Origin: Paenibacillus sp. PastM-3
GTDB taxonomy: Bacteria > Bacillota > Bacilli > Paenibacillales > Paenibacillaceae
Assembly: GCF_029893965.1 (NCBI RefSeq)
Contig: NZ_JARXXP010000004.1
Location: 62,001-126,000, forward strand
Reading direction: 5' to 3'
Length of the DNA: 64,000 bases
Positions 26,389 to 34,937 of the stretch are shown one piece after another. Within the stretch, counting starts at the first letter, position 1; every line of letters begins with the position of its first letter. Under the pieces are notes generated by a model. The model did not search any database, was not told the origin of the DNA, and saw only the letters and a list, made by a program, of their open reading frames with translations. A program made the position numbers and the translations under genes.

Positions 26389-27896
26389 TGGATAATGAAG
26401 TAGATATTTTATTAATTGATGATGAGCTACACCCGTATTATGGATATGACAATGATTTTGAAGCTCTTAAGGAGCTGGAATTAAGATTTTTAAAAAGCTA
26501 TCTGGAAAATAAAGATAGAATGAGTGCAGAAACTTGGCTGGCTCAAGAGCTCAATGATGTTCTTCCTGAAATGGAAAAACATGAAATCGATGAGATCTGC
26601 CTTGAAATAACTCAAACGGTGCAAACAAATGATGAAAAGCAAAAACACTTAAAATCAGTGATTAATCAAGGAAGAAGTAAAGAAGGCTGGCTGGCCGGAG
26701 AGGCTAAAAAGGCGGTTGCACACTTATCAGATAAACAAGCTGCAGAATATTTGGTAAATCTTGATCAGGTAATAAAAGGTGCAAACGATGAAATGGCACG
26801 AACAATATTCACCCAAAGCGGAAAAGTTAATTTAAATCCCAATCTGGACGGATTTATTGCTGAACAGTATCATGCTAATACGTTTAACATGAATGCGGCT
26901 AGTTCAGGAAGCCCTTATCGGGCAGAAGTCCTGCAGCCAAAGCCTGGACAGACTTATAAGAAAAACTCGGTGGATATTGTAATTAAAGACGGTCAGGGTA
27001 AAACTGTAAGAAGATATCAATCAAAATACTGCTCAGATGCTAAATCTACGAGTTCTTCATTTGAGAACGGGAATTACCGGGGTCAACGAAGGCTGGCTCC
27101 GGAAGGACAATCAGAGGCTGTCAAAAAATCGTGCGCGCAGTTAGAAGCCCCGGATGGAACTGTAAGTAATACCCTGTCTAAGCAGCAGGCCAAGTCCCTC
27201 CAGCGGGATGCACAAAGTGGTCAGAGTATAAATCATAGCTGGAATGAATTTCAGCTTAAGCAATTGGCTGCAGGAATCGGAAAAGAAGCAGGTGTGGCTG
27301 CTCTGCAGAGTGCTGCGATCGGGACGGGAATTGATTTAGCAGTTAAGTTGTACCGGGGCGAGGAGATTAAACATCAGGAGATATTAGAGAATGCACTGAA
27401 AACCGGGGCAGATACCGGCGTAAAGGTGGCATTGGCAGGTGCGCTTAAAGTGGCAGTTGAAAAAGGTGCTGTAAAGATGATACCTAAAGGTACACCGGTG
27501 AGCACACTGACGAGTATAGTTACAGTCGGCGTGGAGAATATCAAGGTTATAAAAAAAGTATCAGATGGTGAATTAACATTACTAGAAGGCTTGAACGAGA
27601 TGGAAGTGACAACAGTATCTACGATAGCCGGAATTCTTGCATCTACGGAAGGAATGGTGACCGGAGCAGCAATTGGCTCAGTTTTTGGTCCTCCAGGCAC
27701 CCTTGTAGGTGGTTTTATAGGTGGTATTGTTGGTTACGCAACTGGCTCAAAGGTAGCAGAACAGCTGACCAGGGCTCATCAGAAGTTGAGAACAACGGCT
27801 GCTGAGACGTTTGAACGGTCATGGAGTAATGTCAGAAACACCGCCTCGACTGTTTGGCAGAATGCAAAAAGTATAGGACGCTGGTTATGGGCGTAG
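26388..27896 (+). CDS. Putative effector: nuclease-like domain plus glycine-zipper tail
   Basis: 502 residues. The acidic N-terminus (about 1-130) is helical. The middle (about 160-220) has a conserved-looking block: LDGFIAEQYHANTFNMNAAS and SPYRAEVLQPKPGQTY, followed by SVDIVIKD and RRYQSKYCSDA. The D...QxK arrangement resembles a restriction-endonuclease-like core, but this is only a suggestion. The C-terminal third is rich in Ala/Gly and includes a glycine zipper (about 422-455: GAAIGSVFG, GTLVGGFIGGIVGYATG) able to insert in membranes. It overlaps the AAA+ gene by one base and ends the operon. Taken with the ATPase, an effector released or activated by AAA+ remodelling is plausible but unproven. 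Confidence 0.7.
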   Translation: MDNEVDILLIDDELHPYYGYDNDFEALKELELRFLKSYLENKDRMSAETWLAQELNDVLPEMEKHEIDEICLEITQTVQTNDEKQKHLKSVINQGRSKEGWLAGEAKKAVAHLSDKQAAEYLVNLDQVIKGANDEMARTIFTQSGKVNLNPNLDGFIAEQYHANTFNMNAASSGSPYRAEVLQPKPGQTYKKNSVDIVIKDGQGKTVRRYQSKYCSDAKSTSSSFENGNYRGQRRLAPEGQSEAVKKSCAQLEAPDGTVSNTLSKQQAKSLQRDAQSGQSINHSWNEFQLKQLAAGIGKEAGVAALQSAAIGTGIDLAVKLYRGEEIKHQEILENALKTGADTGVKVALAGALKVAVEKGAVKMIPKGTPVSTLTSIVTVGVENIKVIKKVSDGELTLLEGLNEMEVTTVSTIAGILASTEGMVTGAAIGSVFGPPGTLVGGFIGGIVGYATGSKVAEQLTRAHQKLRTTAAETFERSWSNVRNTASTVWQNAKSIGRWLWA

Positions 27897-28050
27897 ATAT
27901 TATCTATAAAACTTAGGACGACCAGTTGACTGTAAATGGTCACCCTCTCCGGCCCGGTCGAGACTGTCTCAGGTTTCACCTCCCGGATTTTGGTTTAGGA
28001 AGAGGTTGAGTGGTATAGTTAAACCAGTCCAGCCAAGGAGGTAATACAAA

Positions 28051-28893
28051 GTGAACCAGCATATTTCGGAAAAGGTTTTGAATGACGGTCTGAAAATACC
28101 CGCTATAGGCTTTGGTACGGCCTTTCTGAAAGGCGCAGATGGAGCGAAAGCAATTACGGGAGCTATTGAAGCCGGATATCGGCTGATTGACTCGGCGTTT
28201 AATTATGAGAATGAAGGGGCGGTCGGACAGGCTGTCCGCAAGAGCGGATTGCCGAGAGAAGAGCTGCGGATTACTTCGAAGCTTCCGGGGCGTCACCATG
28301 CCTATAAAGAGGCATTGGAGACAATTGAGGAGTCCTTATATAGAGCGGGCCTGGATTATTACGATCTGTATCTGATCCACTGGCCTAATCCGAAGACAGA
28401 TAAATATGTGGAAGCCTGGCAGGCGATGATTGAGGCGAAGAAGCGCGGCTATGTCCGTTCCATCGGGGTCTGCAATTTCCTGCCGGAGCATAATGAACGT
28501 ATTATTAAAGAGACCGGTGTAGCTCCGAGCATCAATCAGGTGGAGATGCATCCGCTATTCAATCAGGAGCAGCAGCGTGCAAAAGATGCCGAGCACGGCA
28601 TCGTAACGGAGTCCTGGAGCCCGCTCGGACGCGGCCACAGCATGCTGAAGAATGAGCAGATTGCAGCCATCGCTGCTGCCTACGGCAAAACGCCGACCCA
28701 AGCGATTCTGCGCTGGCATATCCAGCTTGGTGCGGTTCCGATTCCGCGGACCGGCTCGGCGGAGCATCAGAAGGAGAATCTTGAAATCTTTGATTTTGAG
28801 CTGTCGGATGATGAGATGAAGGTCATTTCAGGCATGAGCCAACCGGACGGACGGCTCTGGGAGCAGAATCCGGCGGAGTATGAAGAAATGTAA
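28051..28893 (+). CDS. Aldo/keto reductase
   Basis: 280-residue NADPH-dependent oxidoreductase of the AKR superfamily. The catalytic tetrad is visible: Asp47 and Tyr52 in DSAFNYENE, Lys77 in TSKLPG and His110 in LIHWPNP. The cofactor region IPRTGSAEHQKENLEI is near the C-terminus. The length fits 2,5-diketo-gluconate reductase-like members, but the substrate cannot be told. The start is GTG 28051 after GGAGGTAATACAAA. Monocistronic, ending at a bidirectional terminator shared with the convergent DNA repair genes. Confidence 0.92.
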   Translation: MNQHISEKVLNDGLKIPAIGFGTAFLKGADGAKAITGAIEAGYRLIDSAFNYENEGAVGQAVRKSGLPREELRITSKLPGRHHAYKEALETIEESLYRAGLDYYDLYLIHWPNPKTDKYVEAWQAMIEAKKRGYVRSIGVCNFLPEHNERIIKETGVAPSINQVEMHPLFNQEQQRAKDAEHGIVTESWSPLGRGHSMLKNEQIAAIAAAYGKTPTQAILRWHIQLGAVPIPRTGSAEHQKENLEIFDFELSDDEMKVISGMSQPDGRLWEQNPAEYEEM

Positions 28894-28922
28894 ATGCTGC
28901 ATTGTAGCTTTAGTTTAAAAAG

Positions 28923-28955
28923 AGTGCCTTCCCTGATTAACGGGAAGGCATCTTT
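28923..28955. terminator. Bidirectional terminator
   Basis: TGCCTTCCC and GGGAAGGCA pair around TGATTAAC. The flanks are T-rich on the right and A-rich on the left, so it can stop both the aldo/keto reductase and the convergent repair operon. Confidence 0.8.
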
Positions 28956-29773
28956 CATTGCAGCTCACTCGGCTGCCGCGGAGTATGCTGCTTCCTGGCG
29001 GGACGCACAGGGCGGGCTGCCGGAATTCCGGTCATCTCCGGGAGATGCTTCCAGTAGCGCTTTGGCATCATGGAGGCACGCTGCCGGTCGTTCTTGCGCT
29101 CTTTGATACCGATGGCATGATAGAAGCTCTGCCACAGGCTGCGGTAGGCAGCCTCCGTCTCATCCGGCTGCGGCGGAATCCATTCATCGAGTGGAACAAT
29201 GGCGTGCTTGCCCGGCTGGTGAATCAGTGCCACCTTGTGGGTGCGGTCGTAGATCATGAAGCTCTCACTCTGGAACCGGTCGCAGAAATGGTCCTCAATA
29301 ACAGGCAGAACGTAGCCCTGCGGTTCAATAACCGCTGCCATGACAGGGCCGTATACGGTGAACCGGACGAAGCCCAAATAGTGATGGCCCTCCCGCCGAA
29401 GCAGACGGACGGCCTTATTCAGGGCGCAGACCGTATCGTCAGCCAGCATGTTCATGACTGCACCGCCGTGGGTAAAGCCCAGATACAGAAAGTTCAGCAG
29501 CAGCATTTCCCTGTCCGGCACGGCAGACCAGAAGCCAAGCCGGACAAGCTCTTCGGCTTCGCGGGAAATCTTCAGGGGGATGGAGCGCAGCACGCGGTCT
29601 GCCTTGATCTTGTCAGTCTCGATCCATTTCGCCTCCAGCAGCAGCCCTTGCCCGCTGCCCTCCGAGTGGATGGCCAGCGGGGTTTCCTTCCACTGGTAGC
29701 TCTCGAACACGCAGCACAGCAGACCCTCAAAGCTGCCGTCATAGGTATAGGCTAAAGAGATGGTTGCAAACAT
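28955..29773 (-). CDS. Putative DNA repair protein, TIGR03915 / DUF4130 family
   Basis: 272 residues starting MFATISLAYTYDGSFEGLLC, typical of the small partner protein always found beside the TIGR03916 radical-SAM protein. The middle contains GFTHGGAVMNML and KAVRLLRREGHHYLGFVRFT; the C-terminus is basic (RPVRPARKQHTPRQ). A helix-rich DUF4130 region spans about 80-240. Five bases separate it from the upstream radical-SAM gene, so both are made from one transcript under the SOS-type promoter. The family link to DNA repair rests on genomic pairing and HhH/UDG-like features in relatives, not on direct evidence here. Confidence 0.87.
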   Translation of the reverse strand: MFATISLAYTYDGSFEGLLCCVFESYQWKETPLAIHSEGSGQGLLLEAKWIETDKIKADRVLRSIPLKISREAEELVRLGFWSAVPDREMLLLNFLYLGFTHGGAVMNMLADDTVCALNKAVRLLRREGHHYLGFVRFTVYGPVMAAVIEPQGYVLPVIEDHFCDRFQSESFMIYDRTHKVALIHQPGKHAIVPLDEWIPPQPDETEAAYRSLWQSFYHAIGIKERKNDRQRASMMPKRYWKHLPEMTGIPAARPVRPARKQHTPRQPSELQ

Positions 29774-29778
29774 GGAAT

Positions 29779-31095
29779 TTAACCTCCGTAGCTGAAGGAC
29801 GCAGCCCGCCCGGCTTCCGGCAGGGCAGCCAAATAGCTGTCATCGAAGAAGGAGAGCTGCTCGATCTCCGGCTGCTGAAACTTGGCCAGCTCCTGCCCGG
29901 ACATCAGTGAGCGGAGCAGGGTGTGCTCGCCTACCTTGAGCCCTTCCAGCGGCCGGCCCTTGCAGGTGATGAAGAACTGGGCGCGCTTGAGCACAACGCC
30001 AAGCTTCTTCAGTGCATGGAAATCGAGCGTTCCGGCCCGGCGGGCCTTGATAATCCGCTGGGCGCTTCTTACTCCGATGCCGGGAACACGCAGCAGCATC
30101 TCATACGGCGCGCGGTTGACCTCCACCGGGAACTGCTCACGGTGGTTGATCGCCCAGCTGCATTTCGGATCAAGCAGCGGGTTGAAATTGGGTGCGGCCT
30201 CATCAAGCAGCTCTTTGGCCTCGAAGCCGTAGAAACGCAGCAGCCAGTCGGCCTGATACAGCCGGTGCTCGCGCAGCAGCGGCGGCTTGGTGTCCAGAGA
30301 GGGCAGCAGGGAGTCTTCGACCACCGGGGTATAAGCGGAATAGAAAATCCGTTTCAGCTTATATTTCTTATATAATCCCTCTGTAAGATTGAGAATCTGA
30401 TAGTCGGTATCCGGCGTGGCGCCGATGATCATCTGGGTGCTCTGGCCCGCGGGCGCGAAGTGGGGCGCATGCTTGTATTTAACGAGTTCCGTGCTGTTCT
30501 CGGTAATCTTGTTCGTAATAAGGCCCATCGGCTGCAAAATGGACTGCTTGCTCTTGTCCGGAGCCAATTTGCGCAGGCTCTCCTGGGAGGGCAGCTCAAT
30601 ATTGACGCTCATGCGGTCAGCGAGCATACCCAGCCGGGACAGCAGGGCGTCGTCTGCGCCGGGGATGGCTTTTACATGAATGTAGCCGCGGAACTGATAC
30701 TCATTGCGCAGCAGCTCAAGGGCGGCAATCAGCTGCTCGGTTGTATAATCGGGACTGCGCATAATGCCGGAGCTGAGGAACAGCCCCTCTATATAGTTAC
30801 GGCGGTAAAACTGCATCGTAATGTCAGCAATCTCCTGCGGGGTAAAAGCGGCCCGGCGTACCGGATTGGACTTGCGGTTGATGCAATAGGCACAATCATA
30901 GATACAGCCGTTGGTCATCAGCACCTTGAGCAGCGAAATGCAGCGCCCGTCTGCGGCAAAGCTGTGGCAGATTCCAAAGCTGACCGCGTTGCCCAGGCTT
31001 CCGGCCTGGCCGGAGCGCTGTGAACCGCTTGAGGTGCAGGCGACATCATACTTGGCCGATTCTGTCAAAATTTCTAGCTTCTCCATCATATCCAT
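29779..31095 (-). CDS. Putative DNA modification/repair radical SAM protein (TIGR03916)
   Basis: 438 residues. The 4Fe-4S radical SAM cluster motif CX3CX2C is NGCIYDCAYCINR (Cys64, 68, 71). After the TIM-barrel region there is a C-terminal helix-hairpin-helix (MLLRVPGIGVRSAQRIIKAR), a DNA-binding element. ATG 31095 lies nine bases after GAGGAG; the frame continues upstream to a TTG with no ribosome site that lies beyond the promoter. The promoter has a LexA-type box in its spacer, so DNA damage induction is expected. Forms an operon with the DUF4130 partner. Its chemistry is unproven; relatives are predicted to act on damaged or modified bases. Confidence 0.9.
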   Translation of the reverse strand: MDMMEKLEILTESAKYDVACTSSGSQRSGQAGSLGNAVSFGICHSFAADGRCISLLKVLMTNGCIYDCAYCINRKSNPVRRAAFTPQEIADITMQFYRRNYIEGLFLSSGIMRSPDYTTEQLIAALELLRNEYQFRGYIHVKAIPGADDALLSRLGMLADRMSVNIELPSQESLRKLAPDKSKQSILQPMGLITNKITENSTELVKYKHAPHFAPAGQSTQMIIGATPDTDYQILNLTEGLYKKYKLKRIFYSAYTPVVEDSLLPSLDTKPPLLREHRLYQADWLLRFYGFEAKELLDEAAPNFNPLLDPKCSWAINHREQFPVEVNRAPYEMLLRVPGIGVRSAQRIIKARRAGTLDFHALKKLGVVLKRAQFFITCKGRPLEGLKVGEHTLLRSLMSGQELAKFQQPEIEQLSFFDDSYLAALPEAGRAASFSYGG

Positions 31096-31119
31096 CGTTA
31101 CACACTCCTCATTAGCAAA

Positions 31120-31148
31120 ATTATATACCGAACAAATGTTCCTGTCAA
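31120..31148 (-). promoter_or_regulatory. SOS-type promoter of the radical-SAM repair operon
   Basis: On the minus strand TTGACA (31148-31143) and TATAAT (31125-31120) are both perfect consensus boxes, separated by exactly 17 bases that contain a LexA/DinR box. Confidence 0.85.
31129..31142 (-). promoter_or_regulatory. LexA (DinR) operator
   Basis: CGAACAAATGTTCC on the plus strand matches the Gram-positive SOS box CGAACN4GTTCG except for the last base. It fills the spacer between the -35 and -10 boxes. Confidence 0.82.
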
Positions 31149-31300
31149 AATTCAAACAAGTACCTGTTACCCGGGTGGCTGAAGGAGTTCTATGGGGTTA
31201 TTTTTACCGTAACAGGGCATTCTTATTGTTCCTGATCGGAGAGGAGATGGAAGTTTTATTGGATGAGGGACGCCAAGAAATGTAACCGCATTCCTGCTTA

Positions 31301-31309
31301 TGCTATAAT
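31301..31309 (+). promoter_or_regulatory. Extended -10 promoter of the small membrane protein gene
   Basis: TGCTATAAT is a full extended -10; a weak -35-like TGTAAC lies 17 bases before the TATAAT. Confidence 0.6.
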
Positions 31310-31366
31310 AGCAACTAACAGAGATAGAAAGAGCTTTGCCAAAATTAGAATGGGAGTGTTGCGGGA

Positions 31367-31558
31367 ATGAGGAAATATAATATTTGGCGGCCGATCATGC
31401 TGATTCTGGTTGTCCTGGTGACGAGATCGCTGGTAACCACAATCTGTCTGCTGTTTGGCATGTCAGAGGAGTCGGCCAGCAGTATCGCTATGATCGGGAT
31501 GGTTATTGCTGCACTGATTATGTATAACCGGATGATGAAAGCGACCAGGCGAAAATAA
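31367..31558 (+). CDS. Small two-helix membrane protein
   Basis: 63 residues with two predicted transmembrane helices (about 9-30 and 38-54) and basic ends (MRKYNIWR, KATRRK). The start follows GGGAGTGTTGCGGGA. A clear extended -10 promoter about 55 bases upstream and a terminator downstream show an independent small gene. Function unknown. Confidence 0.7.
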   Translation: MRKYNIWRPIMLILVVLVTRSLVTTICLLFGMSEESASSIAMIGMVIAALIMYNRMMKATRRK

Positions 31559-31606
31559 ACCCTGTGCAAGGCGAATGAATGAATTTATTAAGGATCATCG
31601 GCAAGT

Positions 31607-31679
31607 AAACCTCTCCTTACAAAAGACTGACGGCAGACTGGCCGGCTTCCGGATTGCCAAAGAGGGGTTTCTTTTTTTT
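31607..31679 (+). terminator. Terminator after the small membrane protein gene
   Basis: AAACCTCT and GAGGGGTTT pair around a long internal region, followed by CT8. Confidence 0.6.
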
Positions 31680-31968
31680 GCATTTGTATAAAAAAAGGGC
31701 GCCCCAAGCAGCCGTCTTAAGACTGGCTTGAGGGCGTCCTTTCTGCTGTGCAGCGGATCATGCGGATTACTGATGCCTGGAGTAGAGCAGCCAGACGAGC
31801 TCCCGGCGGCTGCTGGTCCCGGCGTACTTGAAACAAGAGGGCTGCTGCCCTCTTTTTGCACAAAAATGGCTGTAAATCCAATCAAACCTTTGATAATTGT
31901 AAGGGTATTCTTTATAGTAAGGGGAGAACCTGCAAAGGATAGGAATCTTACAACCGGGAGGAAACAAA
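31680..31968 (+). other. Intergenic region with two further hairpins
   Basis: 31692-31742 forms a long imperfect hairpin (AAGGGCGCCC/GGGCGTCCTT with inner AAGCAGCC/TGGCTT). 31835-31856 forms AAGAGGGC-TGCT-GCCCTCTTTTT, a good terminator shape. No credible gene; the last part is the leader of the GH3 gene. Confidence 0.55.
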
Positions 31969-34755
31969 TTGAGCACTGATAAAATCGGAATTCCGTTGGA
32001 AGGCTTTGCTGAATTTAGCAGAATCGTAGCTGCAGAGGGCGCTGTCCTGCTGCGTAATGAAGGAAATGTGCTGCCGCTGCGTGATAACGAAACCGCTTCA
32101 GTTTTTGGCAGAATCCAAGTGAACTACTACCGCAGCGGTACTGGATCGGGCGGAAGCGTGAATGTGGCATATACCACGAATCTGCTGGACGGGCTGCGCA
32201 GCAAGGAGAATATTAAGGTCAATGAAGAGCTGGCCGCGGTCTATGAGAATTGGATTCAGGAGCATCCGTTCGACAACGGCGGGGGCGGATGGGCCGCTGA
32301 ACCGTGGCACCAGAAGGAAATGCCGCTGACGGATGAACTGGTGAAGCAGGCCAGAAGCGTGTCCGATAAGGCAATCATCGTTATCGGGCGCACTGCCGGC
32401 GAAGACCAGGATAATGCGGATGCGGCGGGAAGCTACCAGCTGACCGGGGATGAGAAGACGATGCTGAAGCAGGTGACGGCCTATTTCGAGCAAACCATTG
32501 TCGTGCTGAACGTATCGAACATTATTGATATGAGCTGGCTGAATGATGAAAGTTATACCAATCCGATCTCTTCAGTTATCTACTCCTGGCAGGGCGGGAT
32601 GGAAGGCGGCAATGCGATTGCCGACGTGCTGGCCGGAGACGTTACGCCTAGCGGCAAGCTGACCGATACCATTGCGTATTCAATCAATGATTATCCGTCG
32701 ACGGTTAACTATGGCAACGAATTCAAGAACCTGTACCAGGAAGATATTTATGTGGGCTACCGGTATTTTGAGACGTTTTGTCCGGAAAAGGTCCAGTTTG
32801 AATTCGGCTACGGGCTCTCTTATACCACTTTCAGCGTAGAACCGCAAGAAGCCAGGCTGTTCACCAAGGACGAGAAAACCTATGCATGGATCGACGTAAC
32901 CGTAACCAATACTGGAAGTACTTATGCCGGAAAAGAAGTCGTACAGGCCTACTACGAAGCCCCGCAGGGCAAGCTGGGTAAACCGGCAAAGGTTCTGGCG
33001 GCCTTCGGTAAGACCGGGGTGCTGTATCCGGGTGAATCCGAGACGATTGCTCTTAGCTTCGAGCTGCGGACTATGGCTTCCTATGATGATGCCGGAGTAA
33101 CAGGACATCCGTCGGCCTATGTGCTGGAAGCCGGAACCTACCGGCTGTATGCAGGGACAAGTGTAAAGCAGGCTGTGCCTGTCGGCCTTGAAGGCAAAGA
33201 GGGATATGTGCTGGAAGAACTCGAAGTAGTGGAGCAGCTGCAGGAGGCGCTGGCGCCTTCGGAGAGCTTCACCAGAATGATGCCGGGCGCCCGCCGGGCG
33301 GACGGCTCCTATGAGCTTGTCTATGTTGAAGCGCCCAAGCAGAAGATTTCGCTGGCCGAGCGCATTGAGCGAAACCTGCCGCAGAGTCTGGAGCAGACCG
33401 GTGACCAGGGCTATAAGCTGCGCGATGTGCAGGAGGGTAAAATCAGCCTGACTGCGTTCATCGCCCAGCTGAGTGATGAGGACCTGGCCGCGCTGGTCAG
33501 AGGCGAAGGGATGAGCAGCCCGCTGGTTACGCCGGGAACGGCTTCAGCCTTCGGCGGCGTAACCGATTCGCTGTACAGCTACGGTATTCCGGTGGCCTGT
33601 ACATCTGACGGCCCGTCCGGTATTCGTATGGACAGCGGGCAGAAGGCGACCCAGGTTTCGATCGGAACGCTGCTGGCGGCAACGTGGAACGCGGATCTGG
33701 TTGAAGAGCTGTATGTGCTGGAGGGACAGGAGCTGCTGCGCAACAACATTGATACGCTGCTCGGACCGGGACTCAACATCCGCCGCAGCCCGTTGAACGG
33801 GCGCAACTTTGAATATTTCTCCGAGGATCCGCTGGTCTCCGGCGTATTCGCCGCAGCCTGCACCCGCGGGATCCGTAAAGGCGGATCAAGTGCAACGCTG
33901 AAACATTTTGCCTGCAACAATCAGGAGAAATACCGCAGCAAGGTGGATGCGGTTGTATCGGAACGCGCTCTGCGCGAGATTTATCTGAAGGGCTTTGAGA
34001 TTGCGGTCAAAGAGGGCGGAGCGAATTCAATCATGACCTCTTATAATCCGGTTAACGGACACTGGGCGGCATCCAACTATGACCTGAATACAACCATTCT
34101 CCGCGGCGAATGGGGCTTCAAGGGTATCGTGATGACTGACTGGTGGGCAGTAATGAACGACTGTGCCGAAGGCGGCCCGGCTGACCGGAAGTACACAAAC
34201 TGGATGGTCCGCGCCCAGAATGACCTGTATATGGTTGTCAGCAACTATGGTGCGGAAACCAACGCTTACGGCGATAACACCATTGAGGCGCTGGCGAACG
34301 GTACGCTGACCCGCGGAGAGCTGCAGCGCAGCGCGGTTAACATTCTGGAATTCATCCTTCAGGCGCCGGTCTCCTCCAGAGAGCAAGTGATCGAAGAGAC
34401 GGTTGAGTCCTTTACAGCTGTGCCGGCCCTGGCGGCAGAACAGGCGCAGACGCTGTCCGCCCAGGGACAGGTTACACTGACTGCAGAAGGCACCGCCGTC
34501 TTGAATGTGGAGCAGGCCGGTGTGTACCGGCTGTTTGCCCGTGTCATGTCCCCGGATACCGAGCTGGCGCAGAGCGCATGCAACCTGAACCTGAACGGCC
34601 GGACGGTGACAACCGTTCAGACGAACGGTACTGAAGGCCGCTGGATTCAGCTGAAGCTGGTTAAGGCGCAACTGGAAGCCGGTTTGTATGAGCTGACCCT
34701 GGAGCATGTGAAACCTGGGATGCAGGTGGAAGCTATCGAATTTAAACTGGTGTAG
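31969..34755 (+). CDS. Glycoside hydrolase family 3 enzyme with inverted domain order
   Basis: 928 residues, no signal peptide, so probably cytoplasmic. The usual C-terminal GH3 alpha/beta domain comes first (about 1-300: EGAVLLRNEGNVLPL, VLAGDVTPSGKLTDTIAYS, GYGLSYTTF). A fibronectin-III-like domain (about 300-400) and then the TIM-barrel (about 490-800) follow. The barrel carries SDGPSGIR, NIRRSPLNGRNFEYFSEDP, TLKHFACNNQE and the nucleophile region GIVMTDWWAV (Asp724). The end (about 805-928) is a beta-sandwich resembling a sugar-binding module. This permuted order is known in some beta-glucosidases. The start is TTG 31969, about six bases after GGGAGGA. Substrate not determined. Confidence 0.92.
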   Translation: MSTDKIGIPLEGFAEFSRIVAAEGAVLLRNEGNVLPLRDNETASVFGRIQVNYYRSGTGSGGSVNVAYTTNLLDGLRSKENIKVNEELAAVYENWIQEHPFDNGGGGWAAEPWHQKEMPLTDELVKQARSVSDKAIIVIGRTAGEDQDNADAAGSYQLTGDEKTMLKQVTAYFEQTIVVLNVSNIIDMSWLNDESYTNPISSVIYSWQGGMEGGNAIADVLAGDVTPSGKLTDTIAYSINDYPSTVNYGNEFKNLYQEDIYVGYRYFETFCPEKVQFEFGYGLSYTTFSVEPQEARLFTKDEKTYAWIDVTVTNTGSTYAGKEVVQAYYEAPQGKLGKPAKVLAAFGKTGVLYPGESETIALSFELRTMASYDDAGVTGHPSAYVLEAGTYRLYAGTSVKQAVPVGLEGKEGYVLEELEVVEQLQEALAPSESFTRMMPGARRADGSYELVYVEAPKQKISLAERIERNLPQSLEQTGDQGYKLRDVQEGKISLTAFIAQLSDEDLAALVRGEGMSSPLVTPGTASAFGGVTDSLYSYGIPVACTSDGPSGIRMDSGQKATQVSIGTLLAATWNADLVEELYVLEGQELLRNNIDTLLGPGLNIRRSPLNGRNFEYFSEDPLVSGVFAAACTRGIRKGGSSATLKHFACNNQEKYRSKVDAVVSERALREIYLKGFEIAVKEGGANSIMTSYNPVNGHWAASNYDLNTTILRGEWGFKGIVMTDWWAVMNDCAEGGPADRKYTNWMVRAQNDLYMVVSNYGAETNAYGDNTIEALANGTLTRGELQRSAVNILEFILQAPVSSREQVIEETVESFTAVPALAAEQAQTLSAQGQVTLTAEGTAVLNVEQAGVYRLFARVMSPDTELAQSACNLNLNGRTVTTVQTNGTEGRWIQLKLVKAQLEAGLYELTLEHVKPGMQVEAIEFKLV

Positions 34756-34785
34756 GATAAGGCCTAAGCGCCTATTCCAGCCCTG

Positions 34786-34832
34786 AAGCAAAAGGCACTA
34801 CGGCCCCGGCCGAGTGTCTTTTGCTTTTTTTT
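34786..34832 (+). terminator. Terminator after the GH3 gene
   Basis: AAGCAAAAGGCACT and AGTGTCTTTTGCTT pair (one bulge) around a CGGCCCCGGCCG loop, followed by T8. Confidence 0.88.
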
Positions 34833-34937
34833 GGTTATATAACAGGTAAGCAACTATCCGGCTCCCGGTTCCGTCTTAGAGATACAGCCGCTTAGGATTT
34901 GACACCTTACTACTACTTCATGGGAGATGAGTGCGAC

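Noticed and set aside
28958..29755. 265-codon open frame opposite the DUF4130 gene
   Set aside because: Fully overlaps a well-supported repair-protein gene on the other strand.
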